This document shows positions 27,220 through 35,374 of a DNA stretch of 64,000 nt, one piece after another. Source of the DNA: an uncultured Erythrobacter sp. (lineage in GTDB: Bacteria > Pseudomonadota > Alphaproteobacteria > Sphingomonadales > Sphingomonadaceae); NCBI GenBank assembly GCA_947501215.1, contig CANMUS010000004.1:1-64000 (forward strand), in the 5' to 3' direction. Below the pieces are notes generated by a model that saw nothing but the letters and a program-made list of their open reading frames with translations, was not told the origin of the DNA and did not search any database. Within the stretch, counting starts at the first letter, position 1. Each line of letters opens with the position of its first letter. The translations under genes and the position numbers were made by a program.

Positions 27220-29055
27220 ATGACTGAGGCCAAGCCGCCCTACAGCCCGCTTCCTCAGAAGCGACCTGCAACCGATGTGGAGCGCCGCGATGACGGATCG
27301 ATCCTGATCTGGTCCCGCCACAATCCAGCGGACGTTCCTGACAACCTCGCAGCGATCTTCCGCGAACGGAGCGAGGCGCATCCCGACCGATCGTTCCTCC
27401 TTCAACGCCAGCCGGGTCATGGACCATGGACCGGTGTCACTTGGGCAGAAGCGAGAACCTCCGCGGACTCTATTGCCCAGTGGCTGATCGATCGCGGTTT
27501 CGGGGCCGATGATCCGGTCATGGTCATTTCGGGCAAGTCACCCGAACACGGACTGCTGATGCTCGGTTGTTATACCGCAGGCGTCCCTATCGCTCCTGTC
27601 AGCGCGGCGTATTCGCTGATGTCGCAGGACCATGAAAAACTTCTGCATTGCTTTCGAAAAATCGGCGCGAAGGCAGTGTTGGCCAAGGAGGGTGAATTGC
27701 ACTCCTCCGCTCTGGCTCGGCTTCGGGAAGCGGCGCCCGATCTTGTGGTGGTGACCTGCGACGGCAGACCTGAAGGGACAGTCGATTTCACCGAACTTTG
27801 CCGGCTCGAGCCAACCTCGCAAGTCGATCGACGTGTCACGGCGATCGGCGCCGATACAGTCGGCAAATATCTGTTCACTTCGGACTCGACCGGAATGCCG
27901 AAGTGCGTGCCGCAAACGCACGGCATGATGACGACGGTGATCGCAGGGCAGGAAGGTCTCGGGGAAGAGAGCCGCGACGAGCGCGATCCCCCCGTCACGC
28001 TGGAATGGATGCCATGGAGCCACATCAGCGGCGGCAACATCTTCTTCAACGGCTGCATGTGGTCGGGGGGAACCATGTATCTCGACGAGGGCAAGCCGGT
28101 TCCAAGCATGTTCGAGACGACGATCAAGAACCTCTACGAGATCTCGCCAACCGTCTTTGGCTCTGCGCCTATGGCTTTCGCCATGCTTGCCGATGCCGTG
28201 GAACAGGACGAAAAATTGCGGGGCTCCTTCTTCAAGAATGTCATATCGCTCGGTTACGGCGGGGCTACACTGTCGGACGACCTCTACGACCGGCTGCAGG
28301 CACTCGCCATTGCAGAAACCGGCAAGCGGATCCCGATCACGACGATGTACGGCGCGACGGAAACGCAAGGCATCACCATGGTGCACTGGGAAGTAGATCG
28401 CGTGGGCCTGATCGGCCTACCGATGCCCGGTATCACGCTGAAGCTCGTTCCGAATGGCGAGAAGATGGAGGTGCGAGTGAAGGGCGCCTCGGTCACGGCG
28501 GGCTACAAGGACGACGCAGAGAAGAATGCGCAAGCGTTCGATGAGGAGGGTTTCTACCGGTTGGGAGATGCGGCCGGCTTCCTCGACGAGGGTGATCCCG
28601 ATCGCGGGCTGGTTTTCGACGGCCGCGTGACCGAAGATTTCAAGCTCTCGACCGGGACATGGGTTTCGGTCGGCACGCTCAGGCCGGAACTAGTGACTGC
28701 ATGCAGTCCGCTCTTACATGATTGCGTAATTGCCGGTCAGGACCGGGAGGATATCGGCTTGTTAGTTTGGCCCAACCCTGCAGCTGCTCAGAAATACGTG
28801 ACCAAAAGCGGCCCTGCCGGCCTCGCAATTCTCGCAAACGCCATCGCCGCGAGACTTGCCGCCTTCAACGCACAGGCCGGCGGCCATTCGCGGAAGGTCA
28901 GAAGCATGGTGCTCCTGACGGAGCCGCCCTCGCTCGATGCCGGCGAGATCACCGACAAAGGCTACATCAACCAAGGCGCGGTTCTCTCCCAATGTGCAGA
29001 GGCGGTCGCGCTGTACTCGGATGAAGGTTCGCCTCTTGTCCTGAAAATATCCTAA
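27220..29055 (+). CDS. Acyl-CoA synthetase, feruloyl-CoA-synthetase-like
   Basis: A 611-residue ANL-superfamily ligase. The adenylation motif A3 reads FTSDSTGMPKCVPQT; further motifs are MPWSHISGGNIFFNGCMWSG, TMYGATETQG, VFDGRVTEDFKLSTGTWVSV, and the C-terminal lysine region DAGEITDKGYINQ. The last motifs are characteristic of feruloyl-CoA synthetases. It activates a carboxylic acid with ATP and CoA. In A3 the usual Gly residues are Asp (SDSTG) and Cys (PKC), which may affect activity. The ATG at 27220 lies 55 bases after the receptor stop; it is probably co-transcribed and supplies acyl-CoA to the dehydrogenases. Confidence 0.82.
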   Translation: MTEAKPPYSPLPQKRPATDVERRDDGSILIWSRHNPADVPDNLAAIFRERSEAHPDRSFLLQRQPGHGPWTGVTWAEARTSADSIAQWLIDRGFGADDPVMVISGKSPEHGLLMLGCYTAGVPIAPVSAAYSLMSQDHEKLLHCFRKIGAKAVLAKEGELHSSALARLREAAPDLVVVTCDGRPEGTVDFTELCRLEPTSQVDRRVTAIGADTVGKYLFTSDSTGMPKCVPQTHGMMTTVIAGQEGLGEESRDERDPPVTLEWMPWSHISGGNIFFNGCMWSGGTMYLDEGKPVPSMFETTIKNLYEISPTVFGSAPMAFAMLADAVEQDEKLRGSFFKNVISLGYGGATLSDDLYDRLQALAIAETGKRIPITTMYGATETQGITMVHWEVDRVGLIGLPMPGITLKLVPNGEKMEVRVKGASVTAGYKDDAEKNAQAFDEEGFYRLGDAAGFLDEGDPDRGLVFDGRVTEDFKLSTGTWVSVGTLRPELVTACSPLLHDCVIAGQDREDIGLLVWPNPAAAQKYVTKSGPAGLAILANAIAARLAAFNAQAGGHSRKVRSMVLLTEPPSLDAGEITDKGYINQGAVLSQCAEAVALYSDEGSPLVLKIS

Positions 29056-29220
29056 TCTTCGGCCGCAAGACTCAAGCTCGCGAACGAAATGGTTTGCATT
29101 TGTCGATTTCCAGAAATGATCTAGAACGCGGTTGCTAATCGTTCGACAGCTTTCTGTATTTCACTGTCTGCTAGCGGCCCCATTCTTGCCGTTATTGATT
29201 GGAAACGGGCAGGGGCCGCC

Positions 29221-29757
29221 TTAATCGGATGTTGTCGGATCCTTCGGTGCGGTACGTGGAGGGTCGCCCAAGTGAGCCTCTATCAATTTGGTGGCTAGCC
29301 GTAAGGCGTCAGGCGCTGCGCGATGAGGCATTGGTGAGCGCCGCAACAGATAAGCCAGGTGGCTATGCTGATCTGCACTGAAGCCGTGAGTAAGCACTGC
29401 GAAGTGATAGGTCGTGAAACGCTGTTCCTGACCCGCTGCGTCGAATAACCTGTCGAGCCAGTCCTGATCGTATCTGGGAGCATCCGTAGCCTCGATCACG
29501 TGCTGCCCGAGGAGGGCATTGAGCCAATCACAAACCTCGCTTGGATCATGACCGTGCTGATTGAGAGTTTCGACCGAAAGGCCGTGGACTGCCTCCGATG
29601 CCGGGGACCAAGTACCGCTCTTCCACGAAGGTGTCGTACGGATAATCCTGGCCCCGGTTTTGATCGGTTTTCGCGCACCCTCAACTAGCGTCATGCCGAC
29701 TTCGATCGGATAGCTCCCAATACCCAAGGCTGAGGCTTCAATACCAAGGATCGCAAC
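29221..29757 (-). pseudogene. Degenerate DnaQ-like 3'-5' exonuclease
   Basis: The frame reads ILGIEASALGIGSYPIEVG at its start, matching the exonuclease ExoI region (normally FLDxEASxLxxxSYPIEVG), but the metal-binding Asp is Gly. Between the upstream in-frame TGA (29770-29772) and the ExoI region there is no ATG, GTG or TTG; the first usable start is TTG 29727, after the motif. Later motifs (ATDAPRYDQDWLDRLFDAAG, then APDALRLATKL) are retained. It looks like a decaying gene, or a catalytically dead protein with an unusual start. It stands alone between the catabolic cluster and repeat copy B. Confidence 0.6.
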
Positions 29758-29766
29758 GCGCCTATC

Positions 29767-30350
29767 GGTTCAGGTCAATATGTCTTTCATTCTTGAGGCA
29801 TCCTTTCACCTCAGACCCTTCCAATCCATGGCCAGAAATTGTGCACCAGTTGCAGGTGGTGCCGCCATAGGCTGATCACGAATGCCGTCGCTTCACTCTC
29901 AATAAGCACTGCTGGGCAAATCACCTTGGCGGCCTAAGGGCGAGTGACCAAAATTTCCCAGTGTTTTGAGTGCCCATTTTTGTCGTCTAAGCGGCACCAC
30001 ATTTCATGAACCGCACAAAACCGCTAATTCTTGACCACCCCAGTCCTGATTGCTGAGAAATTTTTTGTGAGCAAAGTCCGCCAAATCAGCTTCGCTCGCC
30101 CATTACGGACCCTCGAGATTTGCTAGAAAACCGAAGAATTGCTTTTGATGAACCGGACTGCCGGTTGATTTTTAGTTTCTGCTGAGCCGCGCGGCTATGC
30201 GGTGGAGCGCGCCGTTTTCCCCGTTGTCGCATGAAATTCGCGAAGCGATGATGATCGGATCGTCTCGACGACGGGCATCATGAGGGAAGTATTGAAAGCC
30301 GTCGTTCGGGTAAGTAACCAAACCCTTTACGCTTTTTGCAAGATGGCATT
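29767..30350. other. Gene-free left flank of the pilus locus
   Basis: No convincing coding sequence on either strand. It contains direct repeat copy B (29950-29999). AACCGG-ACTG-CCGGTT (30151-30166) followed by GATTTTT is a small terminator-like hairpin for plus-strand transcripts. Confidence 0.5.
29950..29999 (+). repeat. Att-like direct repeat, copy B
   Basis: This 50-bp segment agrees with copy C (36960-37008) at 42 of 50 aligned positions and with copy A (2752-2801) at 38 of 50, counted by eye. It starts with AAATTTCCCA, contains TTTTGAGTGCCCATTTTTGT and ends CGGCACCA. With copy C it frames the pilus locus at its left edge. Confidence 0.65.
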
Positions 30351-31028
30351 TCAAAATTTGATCAAAATACGAATCTGATCTTCCTCAAGACCGAGCTTGT
30401 GGGCAAGATCGCGTCGGGAGGCAGCGATCGTTTCCTGAAACAACACATCAACACCGTTGTCCGGCGCCACCGTGCTTTCCCGAGTTTCCAGAGTGGGAAA
30501 CTGCGATCGCCTTAGAAAGTCGAGCACCGACTGCTGATTTTCGTGAGAAGGGGTCGCACGGCCGCTCTCCCAAGCCCAAAGGGTCGGCCTGCTGACCCCG
30601 AGATGTCGAGCCAGTTCGGTCGTGGTGTAGCCCGAGGCCTGACGCGCAGCCAGCAAGGCCTCGGGAAGCTTGGCCAGAACACTTTCGGATGAAGTGAACT
30701 CGGTGGGACTAACGGAATTGACACGCAGGATGTCCGAAAGGTGGGCCTCTGAGAGTGGAGTGACGAAGGTACAGCCATAGAGCGTGTCGCTAGACCACGC
30801 TACAGAAGCCTCGATGGGATGCTCGTCGCGCGGGGCAATCTGCATGGTCACCGACTGACCAGGCGATAGATATTCGAGCGTTGAGAGCAGACAACCCTCG
30901 CGTGACAGGTTGAGAATGCTGCCGGGAAGTGTCGGTCCTTCTCCGGAGATAATCGAGATCGGCAGTTGTAAGGTGTGACGCCGCGAACTGCGCGACTTGG
31001 CTCCTCTGCCGACTGTCATGATGGCCAT
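30351..31028 (-). CDS. PilZ domain-helix-turn-helix fusion regulator
   Basis: A 225-residue protein. The N-terminal PilZ domain (~10-105) keeps the c-di-GMP signature: RSSRR as RxxxR near residue 13, and NLSREG as (D/N)xSxxG. It is followed by an XRE-type HTH (~125-175; ARQASGYTTTELARHLGVSR, then PTLWAWESGRATPS) and a short C-terminal helix-rich tail. It is transcribed away from the pilus operon, with a 413-bp shared control region. The layout suggests a DNA-binding protein that senses c-di-GMP and controls pili. ATG 31028 or 31019 could be used. Confidence 0.8.
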   Translation of the reverse strand: MAIMTVGRGAKSRSSRRHTLQLPISIISGEGPTLPGSILNLSREGCLLSTLEYLSPGQSVTMQIAPRDEHPIEASVAWSSDTLYGCTFVTPLSEAHLSDILRVNSVSPTEFTSSESVLAKLPEALLAARQASGYTTTELARHLGVSRPTLWAWESGRATPSHENQQSVLDFLRRSQFPTLETRESTVAPDNGVDVLFQETIAASRRDLAHKLGLEEDQIRILIKF

Positions 31029-31441
31029 CCCGTCTAGAAGTGTGCGGGCCTACCATGTCCTGCGCGTAGCCTCAATTCGCTACGGGGAACTAAACTTTTG
31101 TTAAGCGAGCTGAACAACCGTTAAGCCTTCTCTTTATGTTGGCGGAGGGCAAGTGTGCCATCGTGAAACATTTCCCCAAAACACAACGCCTTGAGCATTT
31201 ACATTGAGCTTAACACTTTGTTAAGTCAGTTGCATCGCAGGACGACGATTCGGAGTGGGCAGGCAGGAAATCTTCTGCAGAAAAACTTAGCTGAATCATA
31301 AGACTGCGCGTTTGATGCGCTCCGCAGATATAAAAGACGGAGTTCTGGCAATTTCCTTTCACGGGAGTTGTATTTTTGGGTTCGCACTTAACGGCAGTGT
31401 TAAGCACTGTTCTCGCTTTGATGTCTGAAAGGAAGTACCTT
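31029..31441. promoter_or_regulatory. Control region with GTTAAG half-site array
   Basis: The intergenic region between the PilZ-HTH gene and the pilin gene holds six GTTAAG/CTTAAC half-sites. Two are direct, 20 bp apart (31100-31105 and 31120-31125). Two pairs are inverted: CTTAACACTTTGTTAAG (31209-31225) and CTTAACGGCAGTGTTAAG (31387-31404). The last pair lies 38 bp before the pilin ATG. They are candidate binding sites for the PilZ-HTH protein or another regulator. GAAAGGAAG gives a strong ribosome-binding site for the pilin. Confidence 0.6.
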
Positions 31442-32011
31442 ATGAAGAAGCTTGCTCTGGTCGCTGTCGCGGCTACCGCTATGATCTCGTCGCCTGCCTT
31501 TGCCGGCGCTACCGACTCCGCCACTCTCGACGTCAGTGCCACCGTAGCTGACGAATGCAGCATCGAAGCGCCTGCCGCATTCGAATTTGCTTCTGTCAAC
31601 ATCAACCAAGGCGCTGGTGCCAATGCGCTGCTCTTGAAGAACGGTTCGCAAAATGCCGATTCGGGAACGCAGAACATCTATGTGAGCTGCAACTACGCCG
31701 CGCAGATCGCTGCGAAATCCACCGCCAACAACGGTCTGCTGAATGCTGCCGGCGCAAGCCTTGCAGCGAACGATGCCGCGGACTTCACCAACCTGATCCA
31801 TTACCGCATCGAGCTGACCTCGAACGATGGCAGCTTCAGCAAGCTCGATTACCGCACCAAGGGCACCGGCACCTCGCCGACCGTCACTCCTGGCGGCGCA
31901 TTCCACGACGATGCCAACCTGAAGGTCTACATCGACCGTGACGATACTCAGAAGCGTCCAGTAGCCGGCGCTTATGTAGACACCGCCGTGATTACGCTCG
32001 GCGCGATCTGA
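31442..32011 (+). CDS. Major fimbrial subunit (spore coat U/CsuA-B-like pilin)
   Basis: A 189-residue secreted protein. A classical signal peptide ends in SSPAFA before GATDSATLDVS. The mature part is beta-rich with two cysteines (DECSIEAP and YVSCNYAA) expected to form the pilin disulfide. The C-terminal strand (GAYVDTAVITLGAI) has the alternating pattern completed by a chaperone. It is first in the operon, with its own terminator immediately after, as expected for an abundant shaft subunit. It would be exported by Sec, folded by the chaperone and polymerised through the usher. Confidence 0.82.
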   Translation: MKKLALVAVAATAMISSPAFAGATDSATLDVSATVADECSIEAPAAFEFASVNINQGAGANALLLKNGSQNADSGTQNIYVSCNYAAQIAAKSTANNGLLNAAGASLAANDAADFTNLIHYRIELTSNDGSFSKLDYRTKGTGTSPTVTPGGAFHDDANLKVYIDRDDTQKRPVAGAYVDTAVITLGAI

Positions 32012-32034
32012 GGCTGAACGAGCCTTTTGAAAAG

Positions 32035-32063
32035 AAAAGGGGGAGCTTCGGTTCCCCTTTTTT
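32035..32063 (+). terminator. Rho-independent terminator/attenuator after the pilin gene
   Basis: AAAAGGGGGA (32035-32044) pairs with TTCCCCTTTT (32052-32061), with a GCTTCGG loop and trailing Ts. It sits between pilin and chaperone genes, so it probably lowers read-through and gives excess pilin over chaperone and usher. Confidence 0.8.
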
Positions 32064-32144
32064 CTGCGTTTACCGCACATTGAGGGATAGGGATCAATGT
32101 GCGGACCGTGCGCCGGAGCGGCGAAGGATCGAGTGGGGGTTGCA

Positions 32145-32879
32145 GTGATCAGATATCTTCTCGCCGTACTGAGCGCGGCTTTGCTGGCAAGTACACCGCT
32201 GCCTGTACAGGCAGCCCGTATTTCGCCGATGGTCGTCGATGTCGAACCGTTCGGCAGGGAGTCCATCGCGCGGGTCGAGCTCACCAATCCCGGGGCCGGA
32301 GAGTTTCCGGTGGAAGTCCAGATGTTCCGCGGTGTGATCAGCGAAGACGGGCAACTGGAATTATTTCCGGCGGACGACGATTTTCTCGTTTTCCCGGCCC
32401 AAATCGTAGTGCCTGCCAACTCGCAACAAGCATTCCGTGTGCAGTACGTTGGCGATCCTGAGCTGGCCAAATCCGAAGTCTACTACATGCAGGTCAGGCA
32501 GGTGCCGGTGGAAGTTTCGCCGGGTCAGTCGCAAGTCCAGGTTGTCGTCAACTTCAATGTATTGGTGAATGTCATACCTGACGGGAGCGCCCCAGAGCCG
32601 GTGGTCGACAAGGTGGCTGCCGTGATGAACGGTGAACAGCCAGGCATCCAGGTGCGGCTGGCCAATCGCGGCACCCGGTACTTCACCGCAGGAACCTTGC
32701 CGTGGCAGATCCGCGGCCAGGCCGAGGATGGAAGCGCGGTCAGCATGCAGCTGACGCCGGAGCAGATGGCGAAGCTGATCGGCGTCGGAGTAGTTGCCCC
32801 CGAGCGGTTCCGGTCGTTCTTCATTCCGACAGAAAGGCCAATGGCAGAGGAAGGCCTTACCGTTACTCTGGGGGGCTGA
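32145..32879 (+). CDS. Periplasmic pilus chaperone (PapD/CsuC-like)
   Basis: A 244-residue protein: signal peptide (YLLAVLSAALLASTPLPVQA), then the N-terminal immunoglobulin-like domain (ARISPMVVDVEPFGRESIAR, VELTNPG) and the C-terminal domain from about residue 145. Chaperones donate a beta strand to subunits and deliver them to the usher. The GTG at 32145 is preferred because it starts the signal peptide; an ATG at 32097 would add 16 residues. It is followed by the usher after 3 nt. Confidence 0.85.
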   Translation: MIRYLLAVLSAALLASTPLPVQAARISPMVVDVEPFGRESIARVELTNPGAGEFPVEVQMFRGVISEDGQLELFPADDDFLVFPAQIVVPANSQQAFRVQYVGDPELAKSEVYYMQVRQVPVEVSPGQSQVQVVVNFNVLVNVIPDGSAPEPVVDKVAAVMNGEQPGIQVRLANRGTRYFTAGTLPWQIRGQAEDGSAVSMQLTPEQMAKLIGVGVVAPERFRSFFIPTERPMAEEGLTVTLGG

Positions 32880-32882
32880 TCC

Positions 32883-35366
32883 GTGATCGGGGGCAAATCC
32901 GCCGGCCTGATCGCCGGGGTCAGCCGATTGGCACTGATAACCGCCTGTCTGGGCCTGCCCTATGGTGCGCGCGCCAACGAAATGGTTGCGCAGTCGGTGA
33001 CGGAACCGGCTGCCGGACGGCAATCGCGTTCGATCGACATGTCGGTACCGCTAGTATGGAATGGTCGTGTACTGGGGGACGTACTCGTTCAGGTGGAGCC
33101 CGATGGAACGGCCGCTATCGAAAGCCAGTCGCTGACCACCCAACTCTCGAGACTGTTGAACGATGCGGGCGTCGTCCGCCTCCGCGAAGCAATAGCGGGG
33201 AATCCTTTCGTCACTTCGTCGGAACTGGCGACTGCAGGATTCGATATCAATTTCGACATGTCGCGCCTAGAACTTGTGGTACAGGCGATCGAGGCGACCT
33301 ACCGCCCTATCGAACCGCTGAGAGGACGCCAAGAGTCCGCCGAGCCCGAGTTGCCGACGATCGAGCCGGCAAATTTCAGCGCCTATCTTAATGCCAGCGC
33401 AAACCTGATCTACCGGGACACCGGCGGTCTCGGACCACCCGAAATCTTTCTTTCCGGTGCAGCCCGCTATCGGAACGTCGTTCTCGAATATGACGGCGGA
33501 CTCGCCGAAGGACTGAACGGCCAGTATCGTCCCTACCGACGGGCATTAAGAGCGGTCTACGACCAGCCTGAAACCTATCGACGATGGAGCGCGGGCGATC
33601 TTCGGCTGACCAATACCGGTACGTTGCAGACCCCCTTCATCGGCGGGGTCGCTCTAGAAAAAAGCCGCCGCGTTTTTGACCCGTTTGCGCCAGTCGTAAA
33701 TCTGGGTGGACGGCAGATCCTGCTGACCTCCCCTTCCACCGTGGAGGTCATCGTCAACGGCACTTCATATCAGACGCTGGATCTCCAGCCCGGCACTTAC
33801 AGTCTCGAAGATCTGCCAATACAGGCGGGATCTAACGACGTCGAACTGGTCGTTCGGGACGCAACGGGGCGTGAACAGGTGACGCGCTTCGACTATTTCT
33901 TCGAGCCGATCGAACTCGAGGCCGGGGAGGACGAATACACCTTCGCGGCCGGGGTGATGGCGACGGAACTGGACCTGCAACCACGGTATTCGGACGATCC
34001 CGTAGCAATTGCGCATTACCGCAAAGCTTTGAACGATACGCTGATCCTCGGGGGCGGCTTCCAAGCTTCGCAGGACGTGCAGGTGGTTTCGGCAGAAACA
34101 CGCTTTGTGCCTCAGGTAATCCCTGGCAGCTTCGATCTGCAAGGCGCGGTGAGTTCGGGCGATGGCACTGGCTTCGCCGTGCGGGGTGGATACCGTCTCG
34201 TCGCAGGTACCGGCCCAGAAGCGATCCGTTTTTCGGTCAGTTTCGATTACAACAGTGACAATTTCCGGACCGTGAGCGATCTGACCGATTTCCGCCTCGA
34301 GAGCCTTTCGCTCAATGCAATCTTCAGCAAATCACTTTCCCCGCGCACTTCGATCCTAGGCGGTGCTAATTACCTCTCGCGATCGGGAGCGGGTGACCAG
34401 AGCACCGTTTTCGCGGACATATCACATTCTACCAGACACAACCTGCGGTTTACCGCCGGGGTAGAGTACGGGACGGGTTCGGCGTTCGGTCGAAACTTTG
34501 GGGTACGCGCGTCCGTTTCATACTTCTTCGGGGGGCGGCATCGGGCTGATGCCAGTTACCAGAGCAGACGCAAGTTGGCGCGCGCTACGCTGTCACGCAG
34601 CCTGACCAATAATGTCGGATCGCTAGGCTATTCGATCAATGCGCAATCGTCCGACGGCAGCACATCGCTGGACGGGGTAGTAGATTACATATCCAATCGT
34701 TTCGAGGCGCGCGCCTCGCTTGCAACTTCGGGACCGGACCTTGGTGGAGTCACCGATAACCGGACCGCCAGACTGCAACTCGGCACATCCTTCGCGGTAG
34801 CGGATGGCGCATTTGGTATCGGTCGTCCGATCCAGGACTCATTCCTTCTCGCCCGTCCCCATCAAACGCTCCGGGGCACCGACGTTATTACCGGACGCAG
34901 CCTCACTGGCGGCGCATACGAAGCCGCCAGCGGACCATTGGGGGCGGCGGTGGTCAGCCGCCTCTCATCCTATAATACGCAGGACGTGCGATACGATATC
35001 GACTCGCTCGAAGCTGGCTACGACATCGGGACGGGTGTGGCCCGTGTCGATCCGCCATACCGAAGCGGTTTCGAATTCGTCGTTGGCAACGACCGGTTCG
35101 TAAGTGCAGTTGGCTTCCTGCAATCGGGCGACGAACCGGCCGCGCTCATGGTCGGACGGATCACTTCGGTCGACGACGAAGGCTTCGAAGCGCAGCCATT
35201 CTTCACGAACTCCGCCGGCCGCTTCGGAGTGATCGGGCTGGCTCCGGGTCGCACCTATGTCGTGCGCCTCAATGATACGGGGCAGGAGTTCACGATAGAG
35301 GTGCCGATGGAAATCACGGGCCTTCTTCGGTTGGGGACGGTTCGAGTACCGACGAAAAGCGACTAG
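32883..35366 (+). CDS. Outer-membrane usher (FimD/CsuD-like)
   Basis: An 827-residue usher. After an N-terminal signal region comes the subunit-binding N domain (DMSVPLVWNGRVLGDVLVQV). The long barrel contains the plug-type segment STVEVIVNGTSYQTLDLQPG followed by TYSLEDLPIQAGSNDVELVV, a signature of fimbrial ushers. The C-terminal domains (RFGVIGLAPGRTYVVRLNDT) recruit chaperone-subunit complexes. It secretes and assembles the pilus. The GTG start at 32883 follows the chaperone stop closely. Intact. Confidence 0.9.
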   Translation: MIGGKSAGLIAGVSRLALITACLGLPYGARANEMVAQSVTEPAAGRQSRSIDMSVPLVWNGRVLGDVLVQVEPDGTAAIESQSLTTQLSRLLNDAGVVRLREAIAGNPFVTSSELATAGFDINFDMSRLELVVQAIEATYRPIEPLRGRQESAEPELPTIEPANFSAYLNASANLIYRDTGGLGPPEIFLSGAARYRNVVLEYDGGLAEGLNGQYRPYRRALRAVYDQPETYRRWSAGDLRLTNTGTLQTPFIGGVALEKSRRVFDPFAPVVNLGGRQILLTSPSTVEVIVNGTSYQTLDLQPGTYSLEDLPIQAGSNDVELVVRDATGREQVTRFDYFFEPIELEAGEDEYTFAAGVMATELDLQPRYSDDPVAIAHYRKALNDTLILGGGFQASQDVQVVSAETRFVPQVIPGSFDLQGAVSSGDGTGFAVRGGYRLVAGTGPEAIRFSVSFDYNSDNFRTVSDLTDFRLESLSLNAIFSKSLSPRTSILGGANYLSRSGAGDQSTVFADISHSTRHNLRFTAGVEYGTGSAFGRNFGVRASVSYFFGGRHRADASYQSRRKLARATLSRSLTNNVGSLGYSINAQSSDGSTSLDGVVDYISNRFEARASLATSGPDLGGVTDNRTARLQLGTSFAVADGAFGIGRPIQDSFLLARPHQTLRGTDVITGRSLTGGAYEAASGPLGAAVVSRLSSYNTQDVRYDIDSLEAGYDIGTGVARVDPPYRSGFEFVVGNDRFVSAVGFLQSGDEPAALMVGRITSVDDEGFEAQPFFTNSAGRFGVIGLAPGRTYVVRLNDTGQEFTIEVPMEITGLLRLGTVRVPTKSD

Positions 35367-35374
35367 GAGACGAT

